Positions 31,566-41,472 of a stretch of DNA of 64,000 nucleotides are shown here, in pieces. Made by a program: the position numbers and the translations under genes. Source of the stretch: Mesorhabditis belari (taxonomy: Eukaryota; Nematoda; Chromadorea; Rhabditida; Rhabditidae); contig CAUEEP010000893.1 of the NCBI GenBank assembly GCA_958450365.1, positions 248,001-312,000 on the forward strand. The letters run 5' to 3'. The notes below the pieces were generated by a model that had not been told where the DNA came from, searched no databases, and saw only the letters and a program-made list of their open reading frames with translations. How positions within the stretch are numbered: the stretch's first letter is position 1; each line of letters opens with the position of its first letter.

Positions 31566-34192
31566 ATGTCACTAAAGATGAAAGTCTTCAAGTCGCTGAG
31601 TTGTTCACTCTGCGATACGCCATGTAAGTCTAATATTTTGAAGAATTTATGCAAAGAACTGCAAAAAACTGCATTTTTCTCTAGATTTTGCCTAAACCTA
31701 TTCGTTAAAAGGTTACCTTTTGGCCATTGTTACAATCATTATTGTAATTATTTCTATTATACATAAAATCGTATAAACATTTACATTTTACAAACTACAT
31801 ACATAAACATAAACGAAAGGTTTTTCTGTTTTTTCTCTTTTCAGTCTAGATTAAGATTAAGGTAAGGTTTTTTATAAATCCAGTTAATAAAAATAACATT
31901 TTTCACAGATTCCAATCAAATCCCCTTTCATCCATCGAGCCCATATCAATTATCGTGTGGCCATGTGATTTGTCGAAATTGTTGGGATAAAGAGAAACAA
32001 TTTGATTTGAAAGAACGAGCTCATCAGTGTGATCACAATGGATTTCTCGTATCAAGTTACATGATTTCATCGATATTAAGTACTTTTTCCTCATCTAATC
32101 GAAACTAAAGCATTTTTCAGATCTTTTAAATCATCCATCAATCAGCCTGGCTCCTGATGGAAGCGGGTTTTTGCTGAAAAAAGTAATTGATGTTTGCAAA
32201 ACTGCAGCAAGTAAACTTATACCGTATTTTCTCTAATAGTAAGTGCACCCTGGGCGTCGCCTAAATTGCTCGAAATCTCGAGAATCGCTTATCAGAACCT
32301 ATCGATGTGGGGTCGGAAAATGGAGCTGACGATGAGAACTTGACGATGATTAGAGTGTTGAGCTTCTGCAAAAGCTTGGGAACCGTAAAATAGGCATCAA
32401 CTCGGCTACAAATCTAGCAAATGTAAAATCTAGGATTTATTTTAGCAAAGTTTAGGATAATTAGAAGCATAGCATCTTTGGACAAATAATAAATACCGTA
32501 TTTTCTCTAATAGTAGTGCATCCTGAGCGTCGCCTAAATTGCTCGAAATCTCGAGAACCGCTTGGCAGAACTTATCGATGTGGGGTCGGGAAATGTAGCT
32601 GACGATGAGATCTTGTGGGGGATTAGAGTGTTGAGCTTTTGTGAAAACTTTGAAAGCCGTAAAATAGTCACCAACTCGGCTCGCCAGGGTGCACTACTAT
32701 CGGAAGAAATACGGTAATAAAGAATATAATAAAGACTATGTATCAAAAACAGGCGTTTACAAGAGAGAGCAAAAAAAAAATACTTTAACTCATTGATTTT
32801 CTTATTAAATTCAAAATTTTAGCCATTCAACGTGCCATCTTGCTCGAACTGTCACAAAGAATGTGAGTCAATAATCAATTTTCTTTAAAAATCTTTAAAT
32901 TCCAGTTTTCACAGAGCCTCAAAAGAGAAAGCCCTTCGAATTAGGGTGCGATCACACAATTTGTTGGGAATGCTTTCGGAAAATTGGGAAAACAATAGAA
33001 CAAAGCGATTTTTATTGTGATATTAAGTGCCCAGATTGTGGGAATTCTCGTGATTACTCGATGAGATATGTGAAAAGTCTACTTGAAGGTGAGTCAAATC
33101 TGAAGGATACTGTAAAATCCTTTAAATATATGCAAAAATAAAAGAAAAAGCCAAAAAGACTTTAGAATTGGATACCGTATTTTCTGTAATAGTAGTGCAG
33201 GCAGGAGGGGAATTGAAAAAATAGTAGTGCGCAGTGGGCCCGGAGTTGATGTTGTCTGTAAAAGTCTGTAAAAGTCTGTAAAAAGCATGAAGTAAATTAT
33301 TTTCCGACATTAGTAGATTTATAAAAACTTCATTGCTTTGATAAAAACAAAGCTGAACCGTTGAATCTCGAATCGAGTGATCCGGTCCGACCTTCAGACC
33401 TTCAGACCTTCAGGTCCGACCCATTATCAGCCAAAAATCATTTAAGTTAGTATAAACATAAAAAGTATAGTGTTTGATAGTTGATACCTGTAGTGTTTTG
33501 GATAAGCTGATGGCATTACCTTCAACATCTCTCACAAGTAGATCAGCGCCGCGTCTCACAAGAAGTGCTACCATTCGAATGTGCCCTTGTCGAGCGGCCC
33601 AATGAAGCGGTGTCGAGGCTAGGGCACCGCCAACTGCGTTCACTCGACATCCCCGAGAGATCAGATAATCGGCTACCTAAATGGGATATCAACAACTTAA
33701 TAAGGGCCGAGCCAGCGAACAATCGTCGGCAATCCATTTTCCCGAGGCCAAGTCCAAGGTCACACAATGGAGCTTTGTACTGTTTTTTGGTTGGCCTAAA
33801 ATTCGATATACACGGTGACCGCATAGTAGGCAGGAGGGGGGTTGAAAGAAATAGTAGTGCGCACTACTATTACAGAAAATACGGTATTCATTCTGTAATG
33901 AATAGCTTTCAAAATTCAAATATTATTTTAGAATTTCTCGAAGAGATCCCAGAAATGACTGAACAGATTCAAAGACTCAAAATTGAGGTTTCTTGCATTT
34001 TGATGGCAAAAATTTATGCTCAAATTTTAGTTGATCTTTGCTTCATATCGGGAAAAGTTCGCGAAATACGATGAAGAATTTGAAAAAGCGTTCACTGAAC
34101 TTGAAAAAGTGGGTCTAATTTCTAAACGTGTAAAGAAAGCGCTCAAGCTAGCCCAATCTTATCCCATTTTAAAAACAATTGAGCTACAGTAG
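31566..34192 (+). CDS. Double RING-finger protein
   Basis: Seven exons: 31566-31623, 31909-32079, 32121-32182, 32823-32862, 32906-33088, 33932-33987 and 34031-34192. They sum to 732 bases, 243 residues, with every phase consistent. First RING: CSLC (residues 14-17), then CGHVICRNC (about 34-42), then CDHNG. Second RING: CSNC, then CDHTICWEC and CDIKCPDC. Both follow C-x2-C..C-x-H-x2-C-x2-C, as in E3 ubiquitin ligases, though the first lacks a clear final CxxC. The C-terminus (EEFEKAFTELEK) is probably a coiled coil. Expected role: ubiquitin transfer in cytosol or nucleus; substrate unknown. Introns 3 and 5 (640 and 843 bp) are enlarged by MITEs. A CAACTTTTAG acceptor precedes the ATG. Confidence 0.8.
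32220..32400. mobile_element. MITE (TACCGTATTTTC family), right-truncated
   Basis: It begins TACCGTATTTTCTCTAATAG and shares the interior GCTCGAAATCTCGAGAATCG with the copy at 32494. The right inverted end is missing. Confidence 0.75.
32494..32716. mobile_element. MITE (TACCGTATTTTC family), complete
   Basis: A 223-bp element with ends TACCGTATTTTCTCTAATAG and GAAGAAATACGGTA and a TA boundary, about 80 bp after the truncated copy and in the same intron. Confidence 0.82.
33173..33886. mobile_element. TIR element carrying a host ankyrin exon
   Basis: It has the same family ends as the MITEs, TACCGTATTTTCTGTAATAG at left and CTATTACAGAAAATACGGTA at right, but is 714 bp long. The subterminal motif GGCAGGAGGGG with AATAGTAGTGCGCA occurs as a direct repeat near both ends. 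The interior contains an exon-like piece of an ankyrin protein on the minus strand. It lies in intron 5 of the RING gene. Confidence 0.75.
33520..33676 (-). pseudogene. Captured ankyrin-repeat exon (ZDHHC13/17-like)
   Basis: A 157-bp open segment with acceptor CATTTAG and donor GAAG-GTAATG reads VADYLISRGC, then STPLHWAARQGHIRMVALLV, then RRGADLLVRDVEG. The STPLHWAxRQGHxxMVxLL signature is that of the ankyrin domain of palmitoyltransferases ZDHHC17/13 (HIP14). Only one and a half repeats are present and no other helicase, DHHC or ankyrin exon is seen nearby, so this is a fragment inside the TIR element, not a gene. Confidence 0.72.
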
Positions 34193-34340
34193 CTCTTTTA
34201 GCCGCTCAAGCTAGCCTAATCTTATCCCATTTTAAATCTTATCCCAGAAAGCGCTCAAGCTAGCCTAATATTATCCCATTTTAAAAACAATAGAGCTACA
34301 GTAGCTCTTTTTTCTAGCCGCATCTTTTAGAAAACGGTTT
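34193..34340. repeat. Duplicated end of the RING gene
   Basis: The last coding bases GCTCAAGCTAGCCCAATCTT and GAGCTACAGTAGCTCTTTT are repeated at 34204-34320 in two further partial copies beyond the stop codon. Confidence 0.75.
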
Positions 34341-34386
34341 AATCAAAAAGTCTAATGAAAAATTCTATTCGTTTAGAAAATATCGA

Positions 34387-34575
34387 ATCAAGAACAAAAA
34401 CGTCAACAACAAGAATGTCAAGAGCAAGAATGTCAAGAACAAGAACGTCAACAACATGAATGTCAACACCAAGAATGTCAACAACAAGAATGTCAACATC
34501 AAGAATGTCAACAACAAGAACGTCAACATCAAGAATGTCAACAACAAGAACTTCAACAACAAGAATGTCAACAAG
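34387..34575. repeat. 15-bp minisatellite AACAAGAATGTCAAC
   Basis: About twelve units with AACATC and AACGTC variants. It lies some 200 bp after the RING stop. Open in several frames simply because of the 15-bp period. Confidence 0.92.
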
Positions 34576-35250
34576 TTCCAGAGTCGTGTGCTCAGAGACG
34601 GATTGATGAACCGGATTAAAAATCTAAACAAAATAAAGACTAAAGATTCTTTAAATACCATTTAACACCTGGAAATCAATAAATTTTTTATTTCAAATTG
34701 CAGAGATTTCTTTGCGAAACGTTCTTTCACCAAAAAATTTCCTTTTTCAGCATCTACTGGCTTCTTTCTGCTTGTAACTTTCAAATCTTTTTGGCTTTGC
34801 TGATGAATTTTCGAATTCAGCATATCCAAGCTTATGTTAGAGCACGTTTATCAATTATCCGCTTTTTCTATCTTCTCCAAAACTCCGAAAAATCGGCACT
34901 CATTGTCAGTAAGTTGTCAGTGAAGTAAGGTTCGAAAGATTTCTTGGGAAAAGCTTTTTAATCCAATTCATCATTTACAATTACAAAGTATGACTTACTA
35001 CAGCTTTTGTTTATTGCTATAATCTGACATCATCGCCAAACTCGTCGTGAATCAAACCCAATCTTCGTCACAAACCTCGTCCAAAATTCTTGAATCGAAT
35101 CCAATTGCCTCTGATAATTTGTGGACAAATTTTACTTCCTATGAATAGGTGACTAGGAGAAAAGAGGTGATTATTAGAACGCGTGGTGCCGTCCAAGCCA
35201 GTAAGCTTTGGTTAGCGATTAAATAATTCATAAAGCTCAATCATCTGAAA
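34576..35250. other. Intergenic
   Basis: A frame at 34.70-34.93 kb (LCETFFHQKISFF..) has hydrophobic stretches but no splice or start context. Nothing is supported. Confidence 0.4.
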
Positions 35251-35255
35251 ACAAA

Positions 35256-35310
35256 ATGACGCTGGGCATCAATCTTCAGCACTAGAGCAACCCGTATTTT
35301 TCAACGGTCT
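35256..35310. repeat. Conserved hairpin block beside SL locus, copy 1
   Basis: AAAATGACGCTGGGCATCAA then TCTTCAGCACTAGAGCAACCCG recurs, with covarying loop, at 36.70-36.76 kb (AAAATGATGCTGGAAATCAA). Each has a hairpin TGCTG/CAGCA. Both copies lie on the same side of an SL RNA gene. It may be a small RNA or only duplicated flank. Confidence 0.4.
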
Positions 35311-35369
35311 CTCGTGCGGTTCCGCGCTGCCGTTTCACTCAAACTCATTTTACATTTTTTAGTTCATTT

Positions 35370-35464
35370 GTGCATCCCCTAACGGGGACGCGTTCCAAAA
35401 TTTTTTCGAGACACTCTTGAAGGTCTCGGGGTTAATGCTAACCTCAAACTTGGGTAATTAAACC
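35370..35464 (-). ncRNA. sls-1: SL1 spliced-leader RNA gene (minus copy)
   Basis: The 22-nt leader GGTTTAATTACCCAAGTTTG plus AG is exact SL1, followed at once by the GT splice donor. Downstream are a stem CCCCGAGACC, the Sm-protein site AATTTTGG and a final hairpin CGTCCCCGTTAGGGGA. The snRNP donates the leader to the 5' end of mRNAs by trans-splicing in the nucleus. The gene points away from the 5S gene. Confidence 0.93.
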
Positions 35465-35498
35465 GAAGAGCAAGGTTTCTGTCGCCGTATCTGGACAA

Positions 35499-35511
35499 GC
35501 CGTGTGCCAGA
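35499..35511 (-). promoter_or_regulatory. Proximal sequence element of SL1 RNA gene (minus)
   Basis: TCTGGCACACGGC on the minus strand lies 35-47 bases upstream of the SL1 start. The core TCTGGCACACG is found at the same distance before all three SL genes in this window, as expected for the snRNA-type promoter element. Confidence 0.7.
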
Positions 35512-35641
35512 TACCACTTTTTCCTACGAGGCACAGGAAAAGTACACACAGTCGTGTCGTCTCGTGTCTCTGCGAGGGCTGATGCTCTCTCGTGTTCGCT
35601 GGCGGCCGCCTTTTTCACTCGTCTCTCACAGCCGCACACTC

Positions 35642-35760
35642 GCTTACGACCATACCACGTTGAAAACACGGCATCCCGTCCGATCTGCCAAGTTAAGCAA
35701 CGTTGGGCTCGGTTAGTACTTGGATCGGAGACGGCTTGGGAATCCCGAGTGCCGTAAGCT
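35642..35760 (+). rRNA. rrn-4: 5S ribosomal RNA gene
   Basis: 119 bases starting GCTTACGACCATACCACG and ending GTGCCGTAAGCT, with the ends able to pair and the internal pol III control region (AGTTAAGCAACGTTGG, GTTAGTACTTGGATCGGAGA). A T-run (GCTTTTTGC) follows as terminator. Base changes relative to the usual nematode 5S (GGGCTCGGT) look structure-preserving. Linkage to SL1 RNA genes is the known nematode arrangement. Confidence 0.95.
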
Positions 35761-35766
35761 TTTTGC
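35761..35766 (+). terminator. Pol III T-run after 5S
   Basis: TTTTT directly after the mature 5S end; the same T-run is kept in the two 5S fragments. Confidence 0.6.
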
Positions 35767-35903
35767 ATTTTTGCCGATCGCTCTTGGACTGGACGAATGA
35801 AAAAGGCGGCCGCCAGCGAACACGAGAGAGCATCAGCCCTCGCAAAGACACGAGACGACACGACTGTGTGTACTTTTCCTGTGCCTCGTAGGAAAAAGTG
35901 GTA

Positions 35904-35916
35904 TCTGGCACACGGC
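35904..35916 (+). promoter_or_regulatory. Proximal sequence element of SL1 RNA gene (plus)
   Basis: TCTGGCACACGGC lies 35-47 bases before the SL1 start at 35951, mirroring the minus copy. It sits in a wider inverted motif GTATCTGG/CCAGATAC. Confidence 0.7.
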
Positions 35917-35950
35917 TTGTCCAGATACGGCGACAGAAACCTTGCTCTTC

Positions 35951-36045
35951 GGTTTAATTACCCAAGTTTGAGGTTAGCATTAACCCCGAGACCTTCAAGA
36001 GTGTCTCGAAAAAATTTTGGAACGCGTCCCCGTTAGGGGATGCAC
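35951..36045 (+). ncRNA. sls-1: SL1 spliced-leader RNA gene (plus copy)
   Basis: Same gene as the minus copy, identical through the leader, donor, Sm site AATTTTGG and final hairpin. It points away from the 5S gene on the other side. Confidence 0.93.
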
Positions 36046-36167
36046 AAATGAACTAAAAAATGTGGAATGGCTTTGAGGCTTGGATTCATTTTTCATAGTT
36101 TATAGAGGGTCCACTTCATAAGGTGGAAGATTTGGAGAAAGGAAGGACACCATACCACCACCCTAAT

Positions 36168-36204
36168 GGAGACGGCTTGGGAATCCCGGTGCGGCAAGTT
36201 TTTT
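36168..36204 (+). pseudogene. 5S rRNA 3' fragment with mutations
   Basis: GGAGACGGCTTGGGAATCCC then GTGCGGCAAG and TTTTTTGCATTTTTG match the 5S end and spacer, with changes in the terminal stem. The preceding 36.08-36.16 kb shares TTTTTCATAGTTTA with the sequence before the 30.88-kb fragment, so both may be parts of one dispersed repeat. Confidence 0.65.
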
Positions 36205-36429
36205 GCATTTTTGCCTTTTACATTTACATCGGTCTAGCCTTTTGAAAATCAATTTTGCCCAAATTAACAAGGTAGATCGATTGCTTTTTAAATTTCCAAC
36301 TTTACCTTCTCTATTGCCGGGGCTTTACAGTATACAACTTACAAGATCAGCCGGGTAGGGAGATTCTTTTGGATTTAGAGTTTCAAAAAGAATTCAAAGT
36401 GCCCGAATTGCTCACTATGAGATTTCTGG

Positions 36430-36521
36430 ACTTCCCAAAAAGGCAAATCCGCTCCAAAATTTCTCGAGAGACCTTACGGTTCTCGGGGTTTATACTAACC
36501 TCTAACTTGGGTAATTAAACC
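36430..36521 (-). ncRNA. Variant spliced-leader RNA gene
   Basis: The leader reads GGTTTAATTACCCAAGTTAG then AG: SL1 with one change, T to A at position 19. The GT donor, a stem CCCCGAGA, the Sm site AATTTTGG and a terminal hairpin GGATTTGCC/GGGAAGTCC, whose loop and stem differ from SL1 but still pair, are all present. The promoter core TCTGGCACACG is at the SL1 distance. It is therefore probably a transcribed SL RNA of a different type rather than a dead copy. Confidence 0.75.
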
Positions 36522-36558
36522 GAATTTCGCGGTCTCTTTCTCGTTATCTATCTGCCTC

Positions 36559-36569
36559 GTGTGCCAGAA
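36559..36569 (-). promoter_or_regulatory. Promoter element of the variant SL RNA gene
   Basis: TCTGGCACACG on the minus strand, 38-48 bases before the start at 36521; surrounding bases differ from the SL1 promoters. Confidence 0.6.
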
Positions 36570-36699
36570 GGCGCGCGATTGTGAGCTCCCCCAAAGTACA
36601 CCTCCGACACTCACATTTGACCGCCATTTCGGCTAGAAGTTTCAAAATTCTCCAAAAGGAAAGCAACTACTCGAGATCTCTCTCATCTTAAAACGACAA

Positions 36700-36760
36700 A
36701 ATGATGCTGGAAATCAATTTTCAGCACTAGAAGAACCCGTTACTTTCAAACTTTTCTCCA
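36700..36760. repeat. Conserved hairpin block beside SL locus, copy 2
   Basis: AAAATGATGCTGGAAATCAA then TTTTCAGCACTAGAAGAACCCG; see the first copy at 35256. The stem TGCTGGAAA/TTTTCAGCA is kept. Confidence 0.4.
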
Positions 36761-36879
36761 CCATATAGTGGACGTTTTCCCATGTGGAGTGAAGAGTTGA
36801 CACATTCTTTGATAAATCACGATGCCTAAGCATCAAAGCCTCAACTCATTTCTCATTTTTAGTTTATTTGTGTTGAAGC

Positions 36880-37344
36880 AAAATTTAAAAAGCAAATCGA
36901 TTCCCAGGAACGTCCCTCGTTTTTGCTATCTCGGCAACTATCCAGATATTTCCATGAGCACAATGAAGCCAACGCTTAACTTCGACAAGTGCTGCATAAA
37001 TTTGTAAACCTTTATTAACTCTACCAAAAATTGAAAATATTTAACCAAGATCATTGAAAAGAAAATTGAACATATGCACAGATACCCGATATTGTGAAAC
37101 GAAAAAAGCGAGAGGTGAGAAGTGAATCGGGGGTCTGTTGGCAAAATATCATTTGGCACAAGGAAAATTTACAAATAGAAATGAATAAACAGATATTATA
37201 ATGCATAATATTAAAGCAATTCTGTAAACAAGTCACATGAAGTAAAAATTGGGTGACATTTAGAGAAATCAGTACAAAGCTTATATAAAAATTCAAAGCA
37301 CATAGAAGTCAAAATATGGATTAAGGGCGTTTAGTTAAAGGCAT
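36880..37344. other. 3' flank of the helicase gene
   Basis: No gene is supported. AATAAA-type signals for the minus-strand gene occur around 37.01 and 37.18 kb. Confidence 0.4.
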
Positions 37345-40300
37345 TCAATCGTTTGAGCTCTCATCGTCTTCATACTGATAACCATTATCAAGTTAAAACT
37401 TTAATAAACTTTCTTTACCATTTGCTTTAAATTTAGCAAAAAATTTAATTTACTTACTTAACAAACGGGTAAAAAAGCCTATTATTGCAATTTTTTTCAA
37501 CTTTGTCACTTACCCGATCAGGAGCATCATCGTCGTCGCTGTCCAAACCATCACAAAGCGTTGGGCGGCTTCCAGCCAAGGCCTAAACGAAAGAATAGCT
37601 TGTGAGCTGGCTGAACTTGTTAAAGGTAAGATTACTCATCAATTAAACATCGTCAAACAAAACTCACTGCAAGTCTCCTGCCAACCTCGACATCCACCAT
37701 TGCACGCTGTTCTCCGGGATTTGGGTGCATCGATCGATGACTTTCAACATAGACCTAAATAAAAGAATGGCTTGTGAACTAGCTGAACTCTGATTGCTCA
37801 ATAATTAAAAATTTGTAAAAAACTTACTTCTTGTCGCCTGATAATCTCAGCAGCCTCCATTTCTTGTTGTTCTCCGAAGTATGGGTGCGCCGATTGACTA
37901 TGTTGAGTTTCATCCGTTGACGAAAACACCAAAGATGTGTCCGATGAGATGAGAGACTCATTAAAATTTGCTTGGGGATCGTTCATCTGAATTAATCAAC
38001 TTTTCAAAAGCTATTCCTTCAAAGTTCGATTTACAAGTTCGCAAAAAGCTAAAACTTACTTGCATGACAAGATTTTCGGCAAGTTTCTGAGATTGAGGTG
38101 CAATATAGTGGTCAATTCCTTGTAGAGCAACATGTCCGAATCTCTCAAACAACCACTTCGGAATCTTTTGACGATATACCATCAGTGTCTAACGATTTGA
38201 AAATTTTAGAAAAGTGTTAAAATAAACTCGTAACAATTGTGGTGCCTGTTGAAGTTCCTTTCCACCGTTCTTGTTGAGAAGCACAGTGCAATTACCTTCC
38301 TAAAACGAGAAACTAATAAACCTTCGAAAGCTTAGCTTACCTCTCCACACCGTCCAGTTCGACCAACTCGATGTGAGTAGGTTGACCAATTTTGGGTTGG
38401 CAATTCAAACATGATCACCTGCAACAAAGATTAACACCGTTCACTGCAACCAAATTTAATTTCACGATTTGCAATTAATTCCAATTTTGATCTTTTAAAT
38501 TACTTACATGGTTGATGCTCGGCTTGTCCAATCCCCTGGCCATGACATTTGACGAGATCAACAACGGTAATCGGCGATCAGTGATCATTCTCATGTTCTT
38601 CCTCTTGATGTCTTCAGGCATTCGTCTAAAGAAATAGCTTTTAATGAAGAACCGCTTTTTGACAAACCCAGTGTGAATTTTGAGGTAGAATCCCTTTTGA
38701 GTCAACCATGCTGCCAAATTGTAGACTTGCTTTCGCGTGTCGCAAAAGACGAGCGTTGTGTTGCTGTAGGTTTCTGGAATCAAAAGGTAACAAAATAGTT
38801 GTAACTTTAGAAATTACAAAACTATTGAAACATCTGCAGGAACTAATTTTTATTCTTGGACACCTTCAAACTAGACGTTTTTCTTTCTCAGCATATCTTG
38901 TTATAATACCGTACTTGATGCTTTATCTGTGTCTTCACGTGATCTTCCCATTCGATACAAGTCTCGGTCCAACAGTTGTTCCAAAACTAGCAGCTTCTGC
39001 GGAAAATCGTCAACCTACAAGGAGAAATAGGGAAAAATCGCCGATACCCTCACTTGAATCACATTTTGCTGAATCAATGTCGGAAATTGTACGACAACAT
39101 AACCAATCTGAAAAAATAAAAAGATCAGTACATCCATGGTTATTAGCAAACCTTTTCTACAATTTGGGGCCATTCAACGCCAAAGAACACTTCTAAGCCT
39201 CGCTCGACTTCTGGCGATTTAAAGACAAGCGTTGCTGAGAACATCGAGAAGGTTGGTGCAAATGTGGGCTGTAAAAAGAATCATTTTTGTTGGCTTAATT
39301 GTAAAAATCGCTGTTCATATTCACTTACCACAGTTTCCCGGCACTCTTGTAAAGCCTTTTGAAACTCCCTCAACTCAATCAGGAATTTACCGCAATGGAA
39401 CATCTAAAAACATGTACAATAGGAAAAGCGATAAACTGAAACCTCGTCAGCTTCGTCGAAAACAATGTACATCAAGTGGGAGAGATCCAACTAGATAAAA
39501 ATATTAACTTGATCTTTAACTGAACTTTACAGCAAAACAAACCATTTTCTTCTGCAAGGCTTCCATCATTTTTCCAGGTGACATGAAGAGGATATCCGAT
39601 TGGAAAGATTTTAAGTATTCGTATCGAGGAAGCCGCGCTAGATGCACGCCTCCAATATGGCAACCGATGGTGATGTTTTGATTGCCTAAAATAGAACTTG
39701 AATTTAAATAATCTTTTCAAATTCACACCGGCATCGAGAAATTCGTTGATCTTTAAAGCGTTCTGGTAATGTTGCACCAAGAGATCTTTTGTGTCGGCAA
39801 TGATGAGGGCCCTCGGTTTTTTCTAAAGAAAAACTTAACACGTCAAACTACTTAAAACTACTCAGAATTCTACGGCTTAGCATTTTAACATGGACTAACA
39901 ATAAACATACCACACGATCACGTCCCTCTACCAAAATGGCATCCAAAATCGGCGCCAGAAACGCGATCGTCTTTCCACTGCCCGTCGGCGATCTCACAAG
40001 TACGTGCTGGCGCTCTAAAGTTAACTGGTTGAGCGGTTATATCTCCCCTTTGGAACTACATAGCATTGGGTCTTATTCGATTTAGTTTAAACACAATGAT
40101 CAGGAGCAAACCTTTTAGAAACGGGTAAACATAAGATTGAACGGGCCAAGGCTTGAAGGGCTCCTGCTTGTCTTTTCGATTTGGATGTATTTCTTCGAGG
40201 AACTGCTGAATTGGATGGCTGACCGCGCACAAATCCTCGAAGCTTTGCCTAAAAAAGCAAAAAGTTAAACAAAATGATAGGAGCTAGATGCATTTTTAAT

Positions 40301-40908
40301 TCTTTAAAACAAAATAGCTACATAAAAAGGACTTACAAGGCTTTTCTTTGCATTTCTTGTGGGTGCACGAGCGTTGACATTTCTGGCTGCTGAGAAGCTA
40401 AAATTACGGAGACTAATTAAAGTGATGGTTTAGCTTAGAGTAACAATGAAAAGATCAAACTCACCCATTCCAACTGGCGGCATTGTATCTCCCTAAAAAT
40501 CAAAAGATAAAAATATTCAAGAACAAAACGAGTACCTTGTTATCGATGCGTTCAATTTGAAAGGCATTCCGTGGATTGCTTATGGTTAGATCTAAAAATT
40601 GAATCATCGAAAAGCCTTGTAATTATTAACCATAAGTTAAATTTCAGAGTCAACATAAAACTAGGATTTCTCAATTACACAGCAAAACTTTTGTTAAAAC
40701 GCTGGAAATGGGTCAGACCTAAAAATAGAGCTTCAAAACAAAGTTTTCAAAGTGCAAACAAATGCTTTGTGCTTTGCTGTGTTACAAACCGGTACGAAGG
40801 TAAAACCAGACAGTGCAAAAGCATACCCTTCAATTTTGTAAGTTCAACGATCCCGTGCGAACACTGCCTCAACAATTCATCCATCATATCCGTACCCCTC
40901 TTGTCCAT
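37345..40908 (-). CDS. Divergent DEAD-box RNA helicase
   Basis: About sixteen exons with short introns. The start MDKRGTDMMDELL follows a leader with a TCTTTTCAG acceptor at 40947; exon 1 joins exon 2 (LTISNPRNAFQIERI) in phase 1. Motifs in order: Q-region KPWPVQ, I SPTGSGKT (39.99 kb), Ia ALIIADTKDL in place of PTREL, Ib SPGKMM, II DEAD (VFDEADE, 39.45 kb), III SAT (SMFSATL), V SNVMARGLDKP, VI HRVGRTGR (38.36 kb). The C-terminal tail is acidic (DSDDDDAPDR, EDDESSND) with no zinc knuckles or RGG boxes. Role by family: ATP-driven remodelling of RNA or RNA-protein complexes. It lies 390 bp downstream of the TDRD3-like poly(A) signal on the same strand, so an operon is possible. Subfamily not assignable by eye; motif Ia is unusual. 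Confidence 0.85.
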
Positions 40909-41472
40909 TTATTTGCGAGCGATTGATTCACGAGTAAATGTTATTGCTGAAAAGACGACGATTCACCAAAAAGAAGCTTTGAAACGAAACATTTGACAGA
41001 ACAAAGAAATACGGTAATGACCTACTCGTAGAATTCTATCCACTAGTTTTTCAAAACTGGTTGATTGTGAACCCTGCAAAAAGAAGCGTAAACAAAATCC
41101 TAAGAAAAATGAAAGATAGGACCCGAATTTTAAACATTTGCTTTTCAACATGTTGCCTGGATAGTTCTAAATAAATTTCTGGATTTTGCCATGTCAAACA
41201 TGCTACTTGGTGCAAAATAAAAGACAGACACGGGAATGCATCCTTCGACATCAGAAAAGCTCCAAATACCATTCGAAAAATGAAAGTATTTTACGGCTTA
41301 AAAACCAGAGATTTTTTTAAATTCCCCCTAGAAACATTTATTTCACACCTAGCTTAAAATCCCAAAACAAGAAAAGTAAAGGCACAACAAAGAATTATAA
41401 ATTGAAACTTGGCAAAAAAAATAAAACAATTTGAATAAGACACGAAAATTGTCCAAATAGATCAATTGTTTT

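Larger units (their letters stand above)
35355..36061. repeat. Inverted-repeat cassette SL1-5S-SL1
   Basis: Two arms of about 263 bp (35355-35617 and 35797-36061) are near-perfect inverted copies; I see a single mismatch (TGTCTCTGCGAG against TGTCTTTGCGAG). Each arm holds a complete SL1 RNA gene with its promoter. The unique 180-bp centre holds the 5S rRNA gene. Confidence 0.92.

Noticed and set aside
33410..33676. A real ankyrin gene on the minus strand
   Set aside because: Only one exon with one and a half repeats, enclosed by the inverted ends of a MITE-family element inside an intron.
34365..34661. Minus-strand leucine/threonine/phenylalanine repeat frame
   Set aside because: Product of the 15-bp minisatellite.
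35379..36036. Open frames of 60-160 residues on both strands around the 5S gene
   Set aside because: They run through SL1 and 5S RNA genes and their inverted arms; RNA genes explain the sequence.
40571..40996. Plus-strand frame of 141 residues
   Set aside because: It overlaps the first exons of the minus-strand helicase, whose phases fit; composition gives no support for the plus strand.
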